DNA of 64,000 nt from assembly GCA_026936335.1 (NCBI GenBank), contig JAPMXV010000043.1, forward strand, positions 124,001 to 188,000. The letters run 5' to 3'. The notes beneath the pieces are model-generated. The model saw only the letters and a list, made by a program, of their open reading frames with translations, had not been told where the DNA came from and did not search any database. Position numbers and translations under genes: made by a program. Below are positions 1-10,308 of the stretch, piece after piece. How positions within the stretch are numbered: the stretch's first letter is position 1; each line of letters opens with the position of its first letter. Source of the stretch: Mantamonas sphyraenae. Its lineage: Eukaryota; CRuMs; Mantamonadidae.

Positions 1-3000
1 CGCTTTTCCTGCACCTTGTCAAACACAACCTTGAGGGTCAGATCCACGAATTCGTTGCGTTCCAACACGTGAAGGCCTGCCGTTTCGGTGGTCTCATCGG
101 CTGGGTACTTGAGTTCGATGTTGAAGCCTGTTTTTTGAGGCACCTTGTCAAACACCTCGGCCAGCGTCGGGAAGGAGTCGTGAATGGACACCACATGACC
201 TCGTTCCTTGTGCTTTTGCGTTTCTGTGTCTGCCTCGAGTGCGCCGTCGGCTGGCACAAAGTCTCGGTCCCTGTCCACTGTGACGCGCTGGCCCTGTGAA
301 CCACTTGACTGCTCGCCTTCCGATGCGGTCGAATCTTCGCCGCCACTGATGCTGTTGTTGCTGCTGCTACTGACGGTGCCGCCGTCAAACTCGAGGGCCG
401 CTGCCTTGCTTGCTGCGGCACGAGCGGCTTGCTTGCCCTTGGCTCGTCGTGCATCTTGCTTGCGCTTGGACAAGTTGCGACGTGGTGGCGTGCCCATGCG
501 AGAGTTGCTGAGTTCCGAGTCGGAATTGATGCTGCCCGAGCCTTCGCCGTCGCTGTCGCTCAGGTCGCCCTGGGACTGGGTAGTACGCAAGTCAAACTCT
601 GCGTGACTGGCGCGTCGTTTGACAAAATCCTTTGTGCGTGGCAACCAGCGCTTCTTGTCCGTGTGGCTGTTGGCTTTGCCCGTGACGGAGGTGCTGCCCA
701 GGCTTTTGAACTGCTCCAGGGTGAGCTGGCCCACACTGACGCCCATGCCCAATTCCTGGACGTACATGTTGTGATAGATGACAGGCACCTTGTCCTTCGT
801 GAACTGGACGTCAAACTCGACGTACTCGGCACCCAGGTCCGAGGCGGTCACAAAGCTGAGCAGTGTGTTTTCCTGCACGTGGCTGCGATGGTACTTGCCC
901 ACCTTTGCGGAGCGGTTCGCGCCATAGCCACGATGGCCAATGAGCTTGATCTTGGAGGTACGAAACGAGTCGAGGAGCACGTGGGAGATGTCAAAGTTGC
1001 CAATGTCGGGCGTGGGCGTAATGACGAAATACTGGAAAGTGAAGTAGCCCACGACGTCGAGCTCGGGGCTGATGATGGCTCGTTTGATGGTTCCTCGCTT
1101 GTCCTTCATGTCCTCCGGGATGATGTGCACTTTGCCCAGGATGGCGGGTGAATCGTTGGGCAGCACCTCGATGACGAGGTTGGTCAGCTGCTCAAAGGTG
1201 TCACCAGGCATTTTGAGCAGATTCTGCCGGTGCGGGTCGCTGGCACTGATGCTCATGGTGTAAGGTTTGCTGAGGGGCACGTTGGACGAGACGACCACCT
1301 TGCCCTCAAAGGGTTCGTCGGTGTTGAGGAGCTGCACAGGAGGAGGCACCTCGCCGTACATGCGCTTCAGTGCACCCAATTGGTCGCCCAGCATGAGGTG
1401 CAGCTGGTAGGAGTTGAGAAGCCAGCCTGCAGTGGAGACGTACTCGGAGGATTCGTCGAGGACGTCCACCTCGCGTTCATCGCTCACGTCGTCCTCCACG
1501 TTGCTGCCGCGGTCGCCATTGACGTTGCACTCTTCGCGTGGGAGGAAGCCATACACGCCGTCGTCCCTCACAGTGGTCTCTGTGTCGAGAGCACACAGGT
1601 CCACCTTTCGGCTGCCCGGAATGGTTTCCCAGTTGACCAGGGCACGTCCGTACCCACGCACCATGTACTTGTAGCGCACTACGTGGCTACCTGCGTCCAG
1701 TTTGTCTTGTGGGATGGCAAACAGCACGGTGGCCGTCCAAACATTGTAATCGGGGCGCGTGTTTGCGCCGCTGTCACCATCCAGAGCTGTGTCGTCGTCC
1801 ATGGTGTGCCTCATCATCACCAAGCTCTTGAGGGGGTTCCACTTGCCCAGGATGGGGTCCTCCCCCACAATACACACCTGGCGGCCGGGCTTTGTTTTCG
1901 CCCTCACAATAAAGTGCACTGTGCGCACATTGGTCATTTCCTGATCGTCCACGAGCTCGTCCACGTCCATGGACAGGGTGCTGTTGCTGCGCACCATGCT
2001 TCCGCGCAGGGCAAACGGCGAAGCGTGCTCGTTGGCCTCAACGCTGTTCTCTTCCCGTGCCACATCATCCTGGGAGGAGGTCTGGGTGTCACCCGACGTT
2101 GAACCGCTGGAAGAAGACTGCTGGAAGCGCTTTTCTCTGCGCTCGAGCTTGCGCACTGCCTGCTCTCGCTCCGGGGCAAGGGAGATCTCTGCGAGACGTT
2201 CGAGGTCGAGGACACGAGTTTCGCTGCCCTTGCTGAGTTCGGGACGCATGTGATGGTAGCCAAGAAAGAGAGCAGCGTCGTAGGCGGTCCACTGTGCGTT
2301 GTCAAGGATGCGTGTGTCTGCCCCGGAGGCGACGAGCATGCGTGCAACTTCCTGTTGGTTGGTCTCTGCTGCGAGGTGCAATGCTGTGCTGCCAAACTCA
2401 TCCTGAACATCCAAAAGGCCTTGTGCATCCTGGGTGTCTTGTGTCTCGTCGTCATGGCTCTCTGAGGCCAGGACGTTGGAGCAGAGCAGCTGGACAATGG
2501 CCGGCTGTTTGTTCTGCACGGCGACATGCAGGCTGGTACGTCCCTCGTCGTTCGCGGCAAGGCGATCCACAGAGTCCATGTTGAGGAGCAATTGGACAGC
2601 CTGGAGGGCGCCTGAAGCGCAGGCGACGTGCAATGGTGTGTTGCCAACCGAGTTTGTGCAGTTTACGTCTGCGCCTGCAGCGACCAGCATCTCCAGGATG
2701 TCGGCGACATTGTGGTCACCCTGGCCGGCCACACACAAGTGCATGCAGGTGTCGCCGGAATTGTTGGCCTGGCCCACGTCCAGGGTTTCCGGAAAGCTAT
2801 CGACGAGGAGCTGGAAGAGCGCCACTCGTGTGGCCAGCGGGTTTGTGCACGCGAGCATGGCCGGGGTATTGCCCTGTTCGTTGGGTTCGTCGACATGGAG
2901 CATATCGCGTGTCTCTGCGTGGTCCAGAAGCACCTGGAGACAGGCGTCGGAGGCACAAGCGCAGACGGTGTGGAGGACGGAGTCTCCACGCTCGTTGAGA

Positions 3001-4202
3001 AGATCGGGGCGCGCTCCGTGGCTCAGGAGCAGACGCATCAGGGAAGAGTTGTTGCTGCGAGCAGCAGAGTGGAGCAGGGAGTCGCCGCCTGCGTCTTGCA
3101 GCTGTACAAACGACGCAAAAGCGTCCGGGTCGTCCTTGAACAGGCCCGGATGCACACGCAGGGCTTCCAGGTACGGGTGTACGTCGAATGGAACTGTGGA
3201 AGAATCACAGGCCTCCAGGATGGGTTGGGCCAGGAGTTCGTAAAGGACCGCAGTGGGCTGAATGGCGTCGAGCAAGTCCTGAATGGCGGTGAAGAGCTTG
3301 TCAGCAATGGTATCGTCTCCAAAGGCTTCGCCGGCAACAATTTGGTCACTGGAAGCCTGGGCGGCGTCGAGGAGGTGACGGACAAGGACTCTGGAACCCG
3401 ACTTGGCCATGGAGCGCTCATGGTGCTTCACAAGCTCACGGAGCGGTTGCTCGACGTCATTCTGCATGCGTCGCAGGATATCGTCATAGGAGGCAAGGGA
3501 CATCTTGGCGTTGATGTTTTGCAGGAGGATCTTGGCGACCTTGCGATGGGTGCAGCGTTCATAGGCGACGAGGAGCTTGTTGAGAGCGCGGAGGTTGAGC
3601 TCAGCGTAGCGACGCAGAGCCTCTATTTCCCCGACCAGGTCGTCGCACACGTGGGTGTAGTGTACAAAGGTAGAGGTGTCGAGGGCGCCGTCGACACTGT
3701 CCTTGAGCATGGCCAGACGAGTGGCCACGTTGTCTGAGCGGCGCTGGAGTTCGCCGGCACGGGAGGAGAAGAAGGACTCGGCCTTGAGGAGTTCCTTATC
3801 GAGCTGCATGAGGAATTGCACCGAGACAGAGGAGGGCGGGCTTTGTTGTGTGGCCGGTTGTGTGTCAATGGAGCTGCTGGACGAGGTGGAGGCGGCGGCA
3901 GCGGACAATGAGCTGTCGGTTGCATGGCTGGCGCCTTCAGTGTCGTGGGGCTCCTCCGAGACAAAGGAGGCTACGGAAGCAAAGGAGGCGACAGACTCTC
4001 GGCGATGGTCATGGAGTTCGACATCAAGGTGCATGTTGGACTCCTGAGGCACGGTGGAGAGGGAGTTTGGGGAGTTGCTGCTGGGCTGTTGTTGAGCCTT
4101 CTCGATGCGCTTGAGCATCTGCTTGAGCAGCTTGTAGTCCAGGTACTGACTTTGCCACTGGGAGAGCGCCGACTGGGCAAAGAAAGTCTCGAATCGCTGC
4201 AT
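1..4202 (-). CDS. SPX-ankyrin-CBM20-GDPD protein, Gde1/GPCPD1-like glycerophosphodiesterase (C-terminus cut by window edge)
   Basis: One open minus-strand frame of at least 1,400 codons starts at the ATG at 4202 and runs off the left edge. The N-terminus has the SPX pattern (aromatic F near residue 4, then QYLDYKLLKQMLK), and the basic SPX core lies near residues 195-225. Ankyrin repeats (TPLHVACASG, TALHLAAET) occupy about residues 375-680. A CBM20-type starch-binding fold (VCIVGEDPILGKWNP) lies near 750-890. The GDPD catalytic domain begins near 1,087 with HRGYG, then ENTLLSF, VEFDV and VIYHN, the expected metal and catalytic residues; it carries a long Ser/Lys-rich insert. Yeast Gde1 has SPX-ANK-GDPD and animal GPCPD1 has CBM20-GDPD. 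The expected role is hydrolysis of glycerophosphocholine to choline and glycerol-3-phosphate, with SPX sensing inositol pyrophosphate/phosphate status. No intron is needed. The end of the GDPD lies outside the window. Confidence 0.9.
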   Translation of the reverse strand, partial: MQRFETFFAQSALSQWQSQYLDYKLLKQMLKRIEKAQQQPSSNSPNSLSTVPQESNMHLDVELHDHRRESVASFASVASFVSEEPHDTEGASHATDSSLSAAAASTSSSSSIDTQPATQQSPPSSVSVQFLMQLDKELLKAESFFSSRAGELQRRSDNVATRLAMLKDSVDGALDTSTFVHYTHVCDDLVGEIEALRRYAELNLRALNKLLVAYERCTHRKVAKILLQNINAKMSLASYDDILRRMQNDVEQPLRELVKHHERSMAKSGSRVLVRHLLDAAQASSDQIVAGEAFGDDTIADKLFTAIQDLLDAIQPTAVLYELLAQPILEACDSSTVPFDVHPYLEALRVHPGLFKDDPDAFASFVQLQDAGGDSLLHSAARSNNSSLMRLLLSHGARPDLLNERGDSVLHTVCACASDACLQVLLDHAETRDMLHVDEPNEQGNTPAMLACTNPLATRVALFQLLVDSFPETLDVGQANNSGDTCMHLCVAGQGDHNVADILEMLVAAGADVNCTNSVGNTPLHVACASGALQAVQLLLNMDSVDRLAANDEGRTSLHVAVQNKQPAIVQLLCSNVLASESHDDETQDTQDAQGLLDVQDEFGSTALHLAAETNQQEVARMLVASGADTRILDNAQWTAYDAALFLGYHHMRPELSKGSETRVLDLERLAEISLAPEREQAVRKLERREKRFQQSSSSGSTSGDTQTSSQDDVAREENSVEANEHASPFALRGSMVRSNSTLSMDVDELVDDQEMTNVRTVHFIVRAKTKPGRQVCIVGEDPILGKWNPLKSLVMMRHTMDDDTALDGDSGANTRPDYNVWTATVLFAIPQDKLDAGSHVVRYKYMVRGYGRALVNWETIPGSRKVDLCALDTETTVRDDGVYGFLPREECNVNGDRGSNVEDDVSDEREVDVLDESSEYVSTAGWLLNSYQLHLMLGDQLGALKRMYGEVPPPVQLLNTDEPFEGKVVVSSNVPLSKPYTMSISASDPHRQNLLKMPGDTFEQLTNLVIEVLPNDSPAILGKVHIIPEDMKDKRGTIKRAIISPELDVVGYFTFQYFVITPTPDIGNFDISHVLLDSFRTSKIKLIGHRGYGANRSAKVGKYHRSHVQENTLLSFVTASDLGAEYVEFDVQFTKDKVPVIYHNMYVQELGMGVSVGQLTLEQFKSLGSTSVTGKANSHTDKKRWLPRTKDFVKRRASHAEFDLRTTQSQGDLSDSDGEGSGSINSDSELSNSRMGTPPRRNLSKRKQDARRAKGKQAARAAASKAAALEFDGGTVSSSSNNSISGGEDSTASEGEQSSGSQGQRVTVDRDRDFVPADGALEADTETQKHKERGHVVSIHDSFPTLAEVFDKVPQKTGFNIELKYPADETTETAGLHVLERNEFVDLTLKVVFDKVQEK

Positions 4203-4300
4203 GGTATGCTAAGCGCGGTGTGTTCTCTTCGGCATGGGTTGGATGGGGCATTGGGTGCGAGGAGGCTTTGACGTGGGGAGCCGTGGGGCTGGGGTAGTGG
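4203..4300. promoter_or_regulatory. Short divergent intergenic region between the GDPD and CHMP6 genes
   Basis: About 100 bp separates the minus-strand start at 4202 from the first in-frame ATG of CHMP6 at 4301. It must hold promoter or 5' UTR sequence for both genes unless CHMP6 starts inside it. An ATGGGT at 4234 could be a myristoylation-type start spliced to the main exon, which is inference only. Confidence 0.4.
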
Positions 4301-5204
4301 ATGTGTGCTGACACAATGGCTGCATGTGGTGGGTTTTGTCCGTTGGCGTGCTGGTGGGCGGCAACTGGGGTTCAGGGAAATTGGGGTAGCTCGGAATCAA
4401 AGTCGGGGCCGAGCGAGGGCAGCACGCGGACAATCACGTCTGCAGACAGGGCCCTGTTGGACCTCAAGGTTCAACGAGATAAGCTGAAGCGGTACAGCAA
4501 GAGTGTACGTGTGTGAGAGGGAGCCTGTGCCCGTCTGCGCGTGCCCGGAGCGTGGGACGGCAACGGACGCGGAATTGCGGCAGGACGGAGAGGAGAGGCG
4601 CTGACGCGGATACGAGGGTGGGTGGCGCACACAGATTGGCAAGGTGATTCAACGGGAGACGGAAATTGCACGAGAGCAGTTGCAGAGGGACAACCGGGCT
4701 GGAGCGCTACTGGCACTGAAGAAGAAAAAGTACCAGGAAGGGATGCTGGAGAAGGCCGCCGGGACGCTGCTGAACGTGGAAACGATGATTGAGGAACTGG
4801 AGTTTGCGCAAATCGAGAGCAAGGTGTTTGAGAGCTTGACACAGGGCAACGACACGCTGAAGAAGCTACATGAAGAGATGTCGCTGGAGGAGGCAGAGAA
4901 GCTGATCCAGGACACGGAGGAGGCAGCAGCGTACCAAGCAGAGCTGGAGGCGATCCTGGGGGCTGAACTGACAGAGGTGCAGCAAGAGGAAATTGAAGCC
5001 GAGTTTGCAGAGATCATGCGACTGGAGCTGGAGGAGAAACTGCCGGACGTGCCAAGTGTGGAGCCTGTTGGGGAGCTGGAGGTGAGTGTTGATGCGAGCA
5101 CTGAGGTCTCAGCAGGCACAGAAGGCAACACAGGGGCTAGGGAACAGGGGAAGAGCACAAGCAAGAGTGTCAAGGGCAAGGAAAGGAGTCTGGTGGCTGC
5201 GTGA
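4301..5204 (+). CDS. CHMP6: CHMP6/VPS20, ESCRT-III subunit
   Basis: There are two clear exons. The first runs to about 4502, ending at donor GTACGT. The second runs 4635-5204, after an acceptor CACAG. Spliced in phase they give the SNF7-family N-terminus (DRALLDLKVQRDKLKRYSKS, then IGKVIQRE). Next come the basic helix (ALKKKKYQ), the hinge (VETMIEELEFAQIE) and the acidic C-terminal helices ending near LPDVPS, the MIM2-like position used to bind VPS4. This order and length (about 200 residues) match CHMP6/Vps20, which links ESCRT-II to Snf7 polymerisation on endosomes. The start is uncertain. CHMP6 normally begins Met-Gly for myristoylation, but the frame open from 4301 begins MCADTM. A small upstream exon beginning ATGGGT near 4234 and joined after CAG at about 4376 would restore Met-Gly; this is inference. 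It converges with Rab28, 63 bp between stops. Confidence 0.85.
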
Positions 5205-5267
5205 GTGGTCTGTTCATTTCGGGGGTGGAGACCCTGCCCACTCCAGAATGGGTGAGCGTACGGGGGG

Positions 5268-6636
5268 TTACTGGATGCAACATTTGGAGTCCTTTGTCTT
5301 TTCCTGAGGCTTAGAAGACGGATGGTTGACAATCTCTGCGGCGACGACTTGCTGTGGAATGGAGAGGGGTTTCGTGTGGGATCCGGTTGTAAATACAAAC
5401 GCACAACAAGGGAAAGGGGACAATGGGCATTGGGTTGGACGTACGGTAGCACCCTCAAGTTCGGAGGGTGAGAGCTCGACGTTGGCAAGCTCGGCAGCAA
5501 TCTGGAGGAACATGCTGTTGAGGTTGTCGCCGGATTTGGCACTGATGAAGAACGAGTGCATGTTGTTTGTCTGTGCATATGTGTTGTGTTTCTCAGCTTT
5601 GACATTGCGCATGTGCTGGAGATCGGCTGAGAGGAGGGGCGGTTGAGGAGAAGGGCGTGTCGGGTGAGGGGTCGGAGGGAGGCGTGAGGAGCATGTGCTG
5701 CGGGACAAACTTACACTTGTTGGCTACCAACGCAATGTAGGGAAGCTCGGTGTCCTTGAAGGTTTTGGTGACCATGGCATACCAGTCGCCGATGTTCTGG
5801 AAGGACTGGTAGTTTGTAATGTCGTAGCAAAGGAGGACTGCGTTTGCGCCAAAGATGTAGTTGAGGAGCATCTTGCCGCCGATGGTCTGTCCACCAATGT
5901 CCCACACCTGCAGGTTGACGGTGGTGCCATCTGTGTGTGTGTGTGTGTGGATCCGTGGGGTGTGAACGGCGAACCTCTCGTGCGTGCCGTGGGCCTCTCT
6001 TGTGTGGCCACAAAGGCGCCAGGCGCGGTAGCTACCACAGCGCAGGTTGGAAGGGTGGCAGCTGTTCAGTGCACTGCATGGCGAGACGTGGAGGACGGCC
6101 CAAGCGGGACGGAGAAGGCGGGGGACGGTGCGTGTGATCGGGAAACCGTTTTGGCGCGGAAGGTGTTTGCGGGGCTGAGCAAGACAAACGAAAGCTTGGC
6201 AGGTGGCACAGAGACGTGGAGACAATGGAAACAGGGTGATGGGAGTACACAGGGAGATGGACAGGGAGCAAGGCGTGACGGAAGCCCACGTACCAGGGAG
6301 AATGAGGATCTTGGAGAAAAAATCCAAGCCGATGGTCTGCTTGTAGCTCTGGGCAAAGTAGTCCTGAGTGTATCGCATGGCAATGGAGGTCTTGCCGACA
6401 GCACCGTCACCAACGAGAATGAGCTGTGGTTGGGGGGTGGGGTGGGGAAAAGAGGGGTCGGGGGCGAGAGAGGAGCGGAGGCATGGTGAGGTTCGAGTCA
6501 GACAAATGGGTTCCGAGGACGGGCATGGAGCAAGAGTAGCAGCGGGGGACGCAGCACGAACCTTGTACTGAAGAGAATCAGTCTCGCTGTCGCTGTCGGA
6601 GCCTTCAAATTCGGCTTCTGCTTCGGTGCGGCTCAT
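5268..6636 (-). CDS. RAB28: Rab28 small GTPase
   Basis: Five exons: 6636-6562, 6423-6294, 5930-5715, 5626-5445 and 5351-5268. Donors are GTTCGT, GTACGT, GTAAGT and GTACGT, and phases agree throughout, giving 228 residues. Diagnostic Rab28 features are the P-loop GDGAVGKT, switch I QTIGLDFF, and the family-specific [13 protein letters not shown] in place of WDTAGQE. Next come YDITNYQSF, an NKSD guanine motif and ISAKSGD. The C-terminus CCIQ is a CaaX box, as in animal Rab28, which is farnesylated and travels with intraflagellar transport and the BBSome. The first intron begins right after residue 25. The gene lies head-to-head with a CEP164-like gene, only 56 bp between start codons, which suggests shared control of two cilium genes. 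Confidence 0.93.
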
Positions 6637-6692
6637 GAAGTGGAAGGGGGTTTTGAGTGGGGGGTGCTGCGCAGGCTTGATCAAAAGTGAAG
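6637..6692. promoter_or_regulatory. 56-bp bidirectional promoter region, Rab28 / CEP164-like
   Basis: The two ATG codons of these divergent genes are separated by only 56 bp, so transcription must start within this gap or inside the coding sequences. I see no convincing named motif in it. Confidence 0.4.
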
Positions 6693-7234
6693 ATGGATGA
6701 TGGACAGAAGGTGGTGTGGGTGGGGAACCCATACCGCAATGACTACGAACCCTCGAAGCAGGAGTTGGAGGAGTTTGCAGTGTACCTTGGCATGGATCTG
6801 AAGCGAGATCGATCGCTGCTGTGGATCGCACGGGAGGCAATCCGAGCTCCACTGCCAGACAACTGGCAGGCTGTACAGACAGGTCAGTGGTGAGGATGGA
6901 GGATGGATGCAGAAGATGGAATCGCGGGAGCCAGGGTAGAGCAGGGGCCGGGTGGGATGAAGTTTGCCGCCAAAGTAGCGTAACGGCTGACACTGCTGGC
7001 TGGTGTTGGGGAACCACTCGTGCAGAGTCGGACATGTTTTACCACAACGTGGAAACTGGGGAGAGTACATGGGATAGTCCCACGGACGAGTTTTACAGGC
7101 AGTTGTACGTCCAGGAGAAGCGAAAGTTGGCAAATGGTCGCCCCAAATCAAAGGAGCGACTGCTCACGTCACTGGACAAGCGCAAGAGTGGCGGACGCAG
7201 CGGAAGTTCCAAGGGAAACAGCAGCACAAGCAGT

Positions 7235-7266
<32 letters not shown>

Positions 7267-10200
7267 AGGAAGCAGCGTCAGGGCGAGCGGTGGAGGGGGT
7301 GGGGGAGGTGGTAGCAGAACTACGACGTCGTCGTCGTCGCTGACGGTTAACAGCAAAGCAAAAGGGAAACCACCGACGTTTGTGTCACCGCGGACAACGC
7401 GAGCAGCCAAAGGCAAACGTGCGCAGCGAGACACGAGCGGGAGCGTGCGACAGCAGCAGCCGCAGCAAAGGCAACAGGGCACGGGCCCACGTCCGAGGAA
7501 ACCAGGGTCGCGTCGGGGCAGCAGCGTGAGCGAGGCATCGTCGACAGAAAGTCTGCGGAGCGGACCGAGTGAGGACGGATCGTTGGACGCGGAGGAGATC
7601 AGCGAGGAGCTGTACAGCGACGAAGAGGACATGTGGAAGGGGGCCAGCGGCGGTGGGGAATGGTACACAGACGCAAGTGGCAAAGTGGTGCACACGGCCA
7701 ACACACGATCAAAGGGACTTGTGTTCAAACAACGGGAGGAGCAAGAGAAGAAGAGGGCGGAGGAGGAGGGGGGAAGGCGTCAGGCGATGGGCTCGTCCAA
7801 GGGCAAGGCAAAGGGCAATCCGAAGATCGACACCAGCAATGGTCCCGTGTTGGGTGGACCCACACGGCCACGGGACGGATCAGGGGCCAAGGGACGCGGG
7901 TCACGGCGAAAGCAGCAGGCGGAAGCATCGTTGAAGCGACTGACGCAGGGGATGTTGGAGCAGAGAGAAGCAGAAGAAGAAGAGACAGATGAAGGAGAGG
8001 AATCAGAGGAGGAAAATGGGCATGAACACGGAAGGAGGCGGAAAGGGAACGGATCGCCGGTGCTGAGTGTCGCGGGCACAGAGATTTCAGGGTTGACTGA
8101 CTTGTGGAGCGAAGCTGGGACGGGGGAGCAGGTGGATGAGGAGGAAAGCGCAGCCAAGGCACCGCCGAGTGCAATTGAAATGCTGGCCACACCTGTGTGG
8201 GACGAGGAAGCAGAGTCAACGGAAGAGTTTCTTGCGCGTGCGGGTGAATCGGGGATCGCAGGGACGGTTTGGTCGCCAAAGAGGAAGCGGGCAGCTGCAA
8301 GAGGAAGACTGGGTAGGGTGCGTGCACGTGACAGGACATTTGCAGAGCAGAAAGAAATCGAGGAGGCGGAGAGGAAGACGGCAATGGCGGAGCGGCGAAG
8401 GCGAGCTCAAAAAGAGGCGACGCTTGCGCATCAGGTGCAGAACAAAGCGTCGACAGAGGCGCTATTGGCAGTGGCCGAGCTGTGCGAGGTGGGCGCACTT
8501 GTAGGTGGGGGTGATAGTGGCAATCGCGGCTGGTCGTCGTCAAGCAGCAAGGAGAACGAGGAGAGTCTGGGAGACATCCTACAGGAAGGGAGTGGTGGGA
8601 TGCAGGTGAGCCTGGGCGACCTGTCGAGTGCGTTTGAAGGACTGCGTGAGCTGGTGGTGGACTCTGGGGCGAGCGTAGGGGACTCTGATTTGCGTGTGAT
8701 TGCAGATGCGTGCCGGCAGCTGGAATCGGTGCGGTTGAGTGCAGCGGACCTGGAGGAGGGTGGCGATGGGTTTGGTGGAGTGGGTGGACTGGACTCGCAG
8801 GCGCAGCCAAGCGATGCCGGGCTGGCCTATTTGTTTGAGAAGCAGCCGTGGCTGACACACGTGGAGCTGGACTCGCTGCAGCGCGTGGAAGGGGAGTGCT
8901 TTTCGAGTCTGAGCGAACACTGTCATGAAGTGTCGCACATTGGGTTGCGGAACATGCGCGGGCTGCGCTGGTTCGGCAAGCAGGGGTACGTGATGACCAC
9001 GATGAGAGACCTGGTGAACCTTGACAGCCTGGAGATGGTGGGTTGCCAGGACGCAGACATGGCCATTCCGGAAGCAAGTAGCAGCGATCTGTGGGTGGGC
9101 TATGCTCTGATGCGGCGTGCGCCGAACCTACGGCGTTTGACCCTGAGCGAGTGCCCGGGAAGTGCTCGTGACGTGCGCAAGTCACTCAACAGGCTGACCG
9201 ACCTGCGAGAGGTGGTCAGCAATCAAATGGACGACGAAACGCTGCTGGCATTGTTTGTGATTGCCACGCGACTGTGTGTGCTGGACACGGGCAGCCAACA
9301 ACAACTGCGCGAATCGACGTTGGAAGTGATGATGCGCATGTGTTCTGCGATGGAGGGACTGGCATGGCGCAGCAAAGTGTGCTTGGAGATGGTGGAAAGG
9401 CTGTTGACGTGCTACGGCCCTCGTTTGCGAACGCTGGAGGTGTGTCTGGATCACGAGGCGTCGTCGACCGATGCAGCGGGCAGGCGGCTGTCGCTGGGCT
9501 CATCAGTGGAACTGGGACGTCTGGAGCGGTGTGTGCTGCACAATGCGCTGTGGCTTACGGACGAAGATGTGATGACTGTGTGCACGCGTGCGCGCAAGCT
9601 TCGTGAACTTGTGTTGGAGGGGTGCTTCCGTGTGACTGGCGAGTGTGTGGTGGACATGGGCGCGGTGTGCAAGCAGTTGCGTGTGTTTCGCATCGACCTG
9701 GGCCAGGGAATGGGCGGAATCTGGGGTGGGGCGTTTGGTAGCTTCCTGAATGGGATGGTTGTCCGCCAACGCGGAAAGGTTGACGATGTGACAGGGGCGG
9801 AAAAGGGAGATGCGGAGGCAGACAATGCGTACGATGGAGTCATTCAGCGCATGGCCAAGCTGCAGGAGCTGCACGTGTCGTACTCGTTGGCGCTGGACAC
9901 GGAAACATTGGAACGGTTGCTGAAGGCAACCCCTGCGCTGGAACGGCTGGTGCTGACGGGATGTCCGCTTCTGGACGGCCAAGTGCCGAGTGTGGTGTCG
10001 TACGAGTGTGCTGGTCTGCGTGAACTGTGCCTGAAAGCGTGTGCTGGGGTGAACGGAGTGAGCGGACACAGCATGGTGGCACTGCAGGCGCTGGAGCTGG
10101 TGGTTGTTTCCGGGTGCAAGTCACTGCGCGCCAATGACGTGGCGGAGCTGTTGAGCAAGGCGCCAGGTGTGAAATCTGTGTATGCCAAGGGCTGTGCAGA

Positions 10201-10270
10201 ACTGGACGAAGTGGAGCGCGTGTGTCGAGCGCGTGGGGTGCGGGTACAGCGGCATGAGTGGAACGGCTAA
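6693..10270 (+). CDS. CEP164-type WW-domain protein with C-terminal leucine-rich repeats
   Basis: Two exons, 6693-6882 (donor GTCAGT) and 7026-10270, splice in phase to 1,144 residues. Residues about 22-95 match the CEP164 N-terminus: [11 protein letters not shown]-type helix, LLWIAREAI, then a WW domain with W58, FYHN, STWD and P82 followed by DEFYRQL. CEP164 is the distal-appendage protein needed to dock basal bodies and recruit TTBK2. After about 500 residues of Ser-, Gly- and Glu-rich low complexity and charged coiled coil, residues about 580-1,130 form degenerate leucine-rich repeats of the cysteine-containing (AMN1/F-box partner) type, with repeated LxxLxLxxC and L-V-L-x-G-C patterns. 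Animal CEP164 continues as coiled coil with no LRR region, so this architecture is unusual. Trinucleotide AGC runs encode poly-Ser near 7228-7262. Confidence 0.85.
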
Positions 10271-10308
10271 TCCGGGAATGAAAGTCAATTGGGCATGTGA
10301 CGGTGGCA

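Noticed and set aside
5593-7035. 480-codon minus-strand frame covering Rab28 exons and introns
   Set aside because: Only parts of it are Rab28-like; the rest translates introns and the neighbouring gene. Five spliced exons give a clean family-length protein.
7725-9185. 486-codon minus-strand open frame
   Set aside because: Antisense shadow of the WW-LRR gene, rich in Pro, Ser and His with no recognisable motif.
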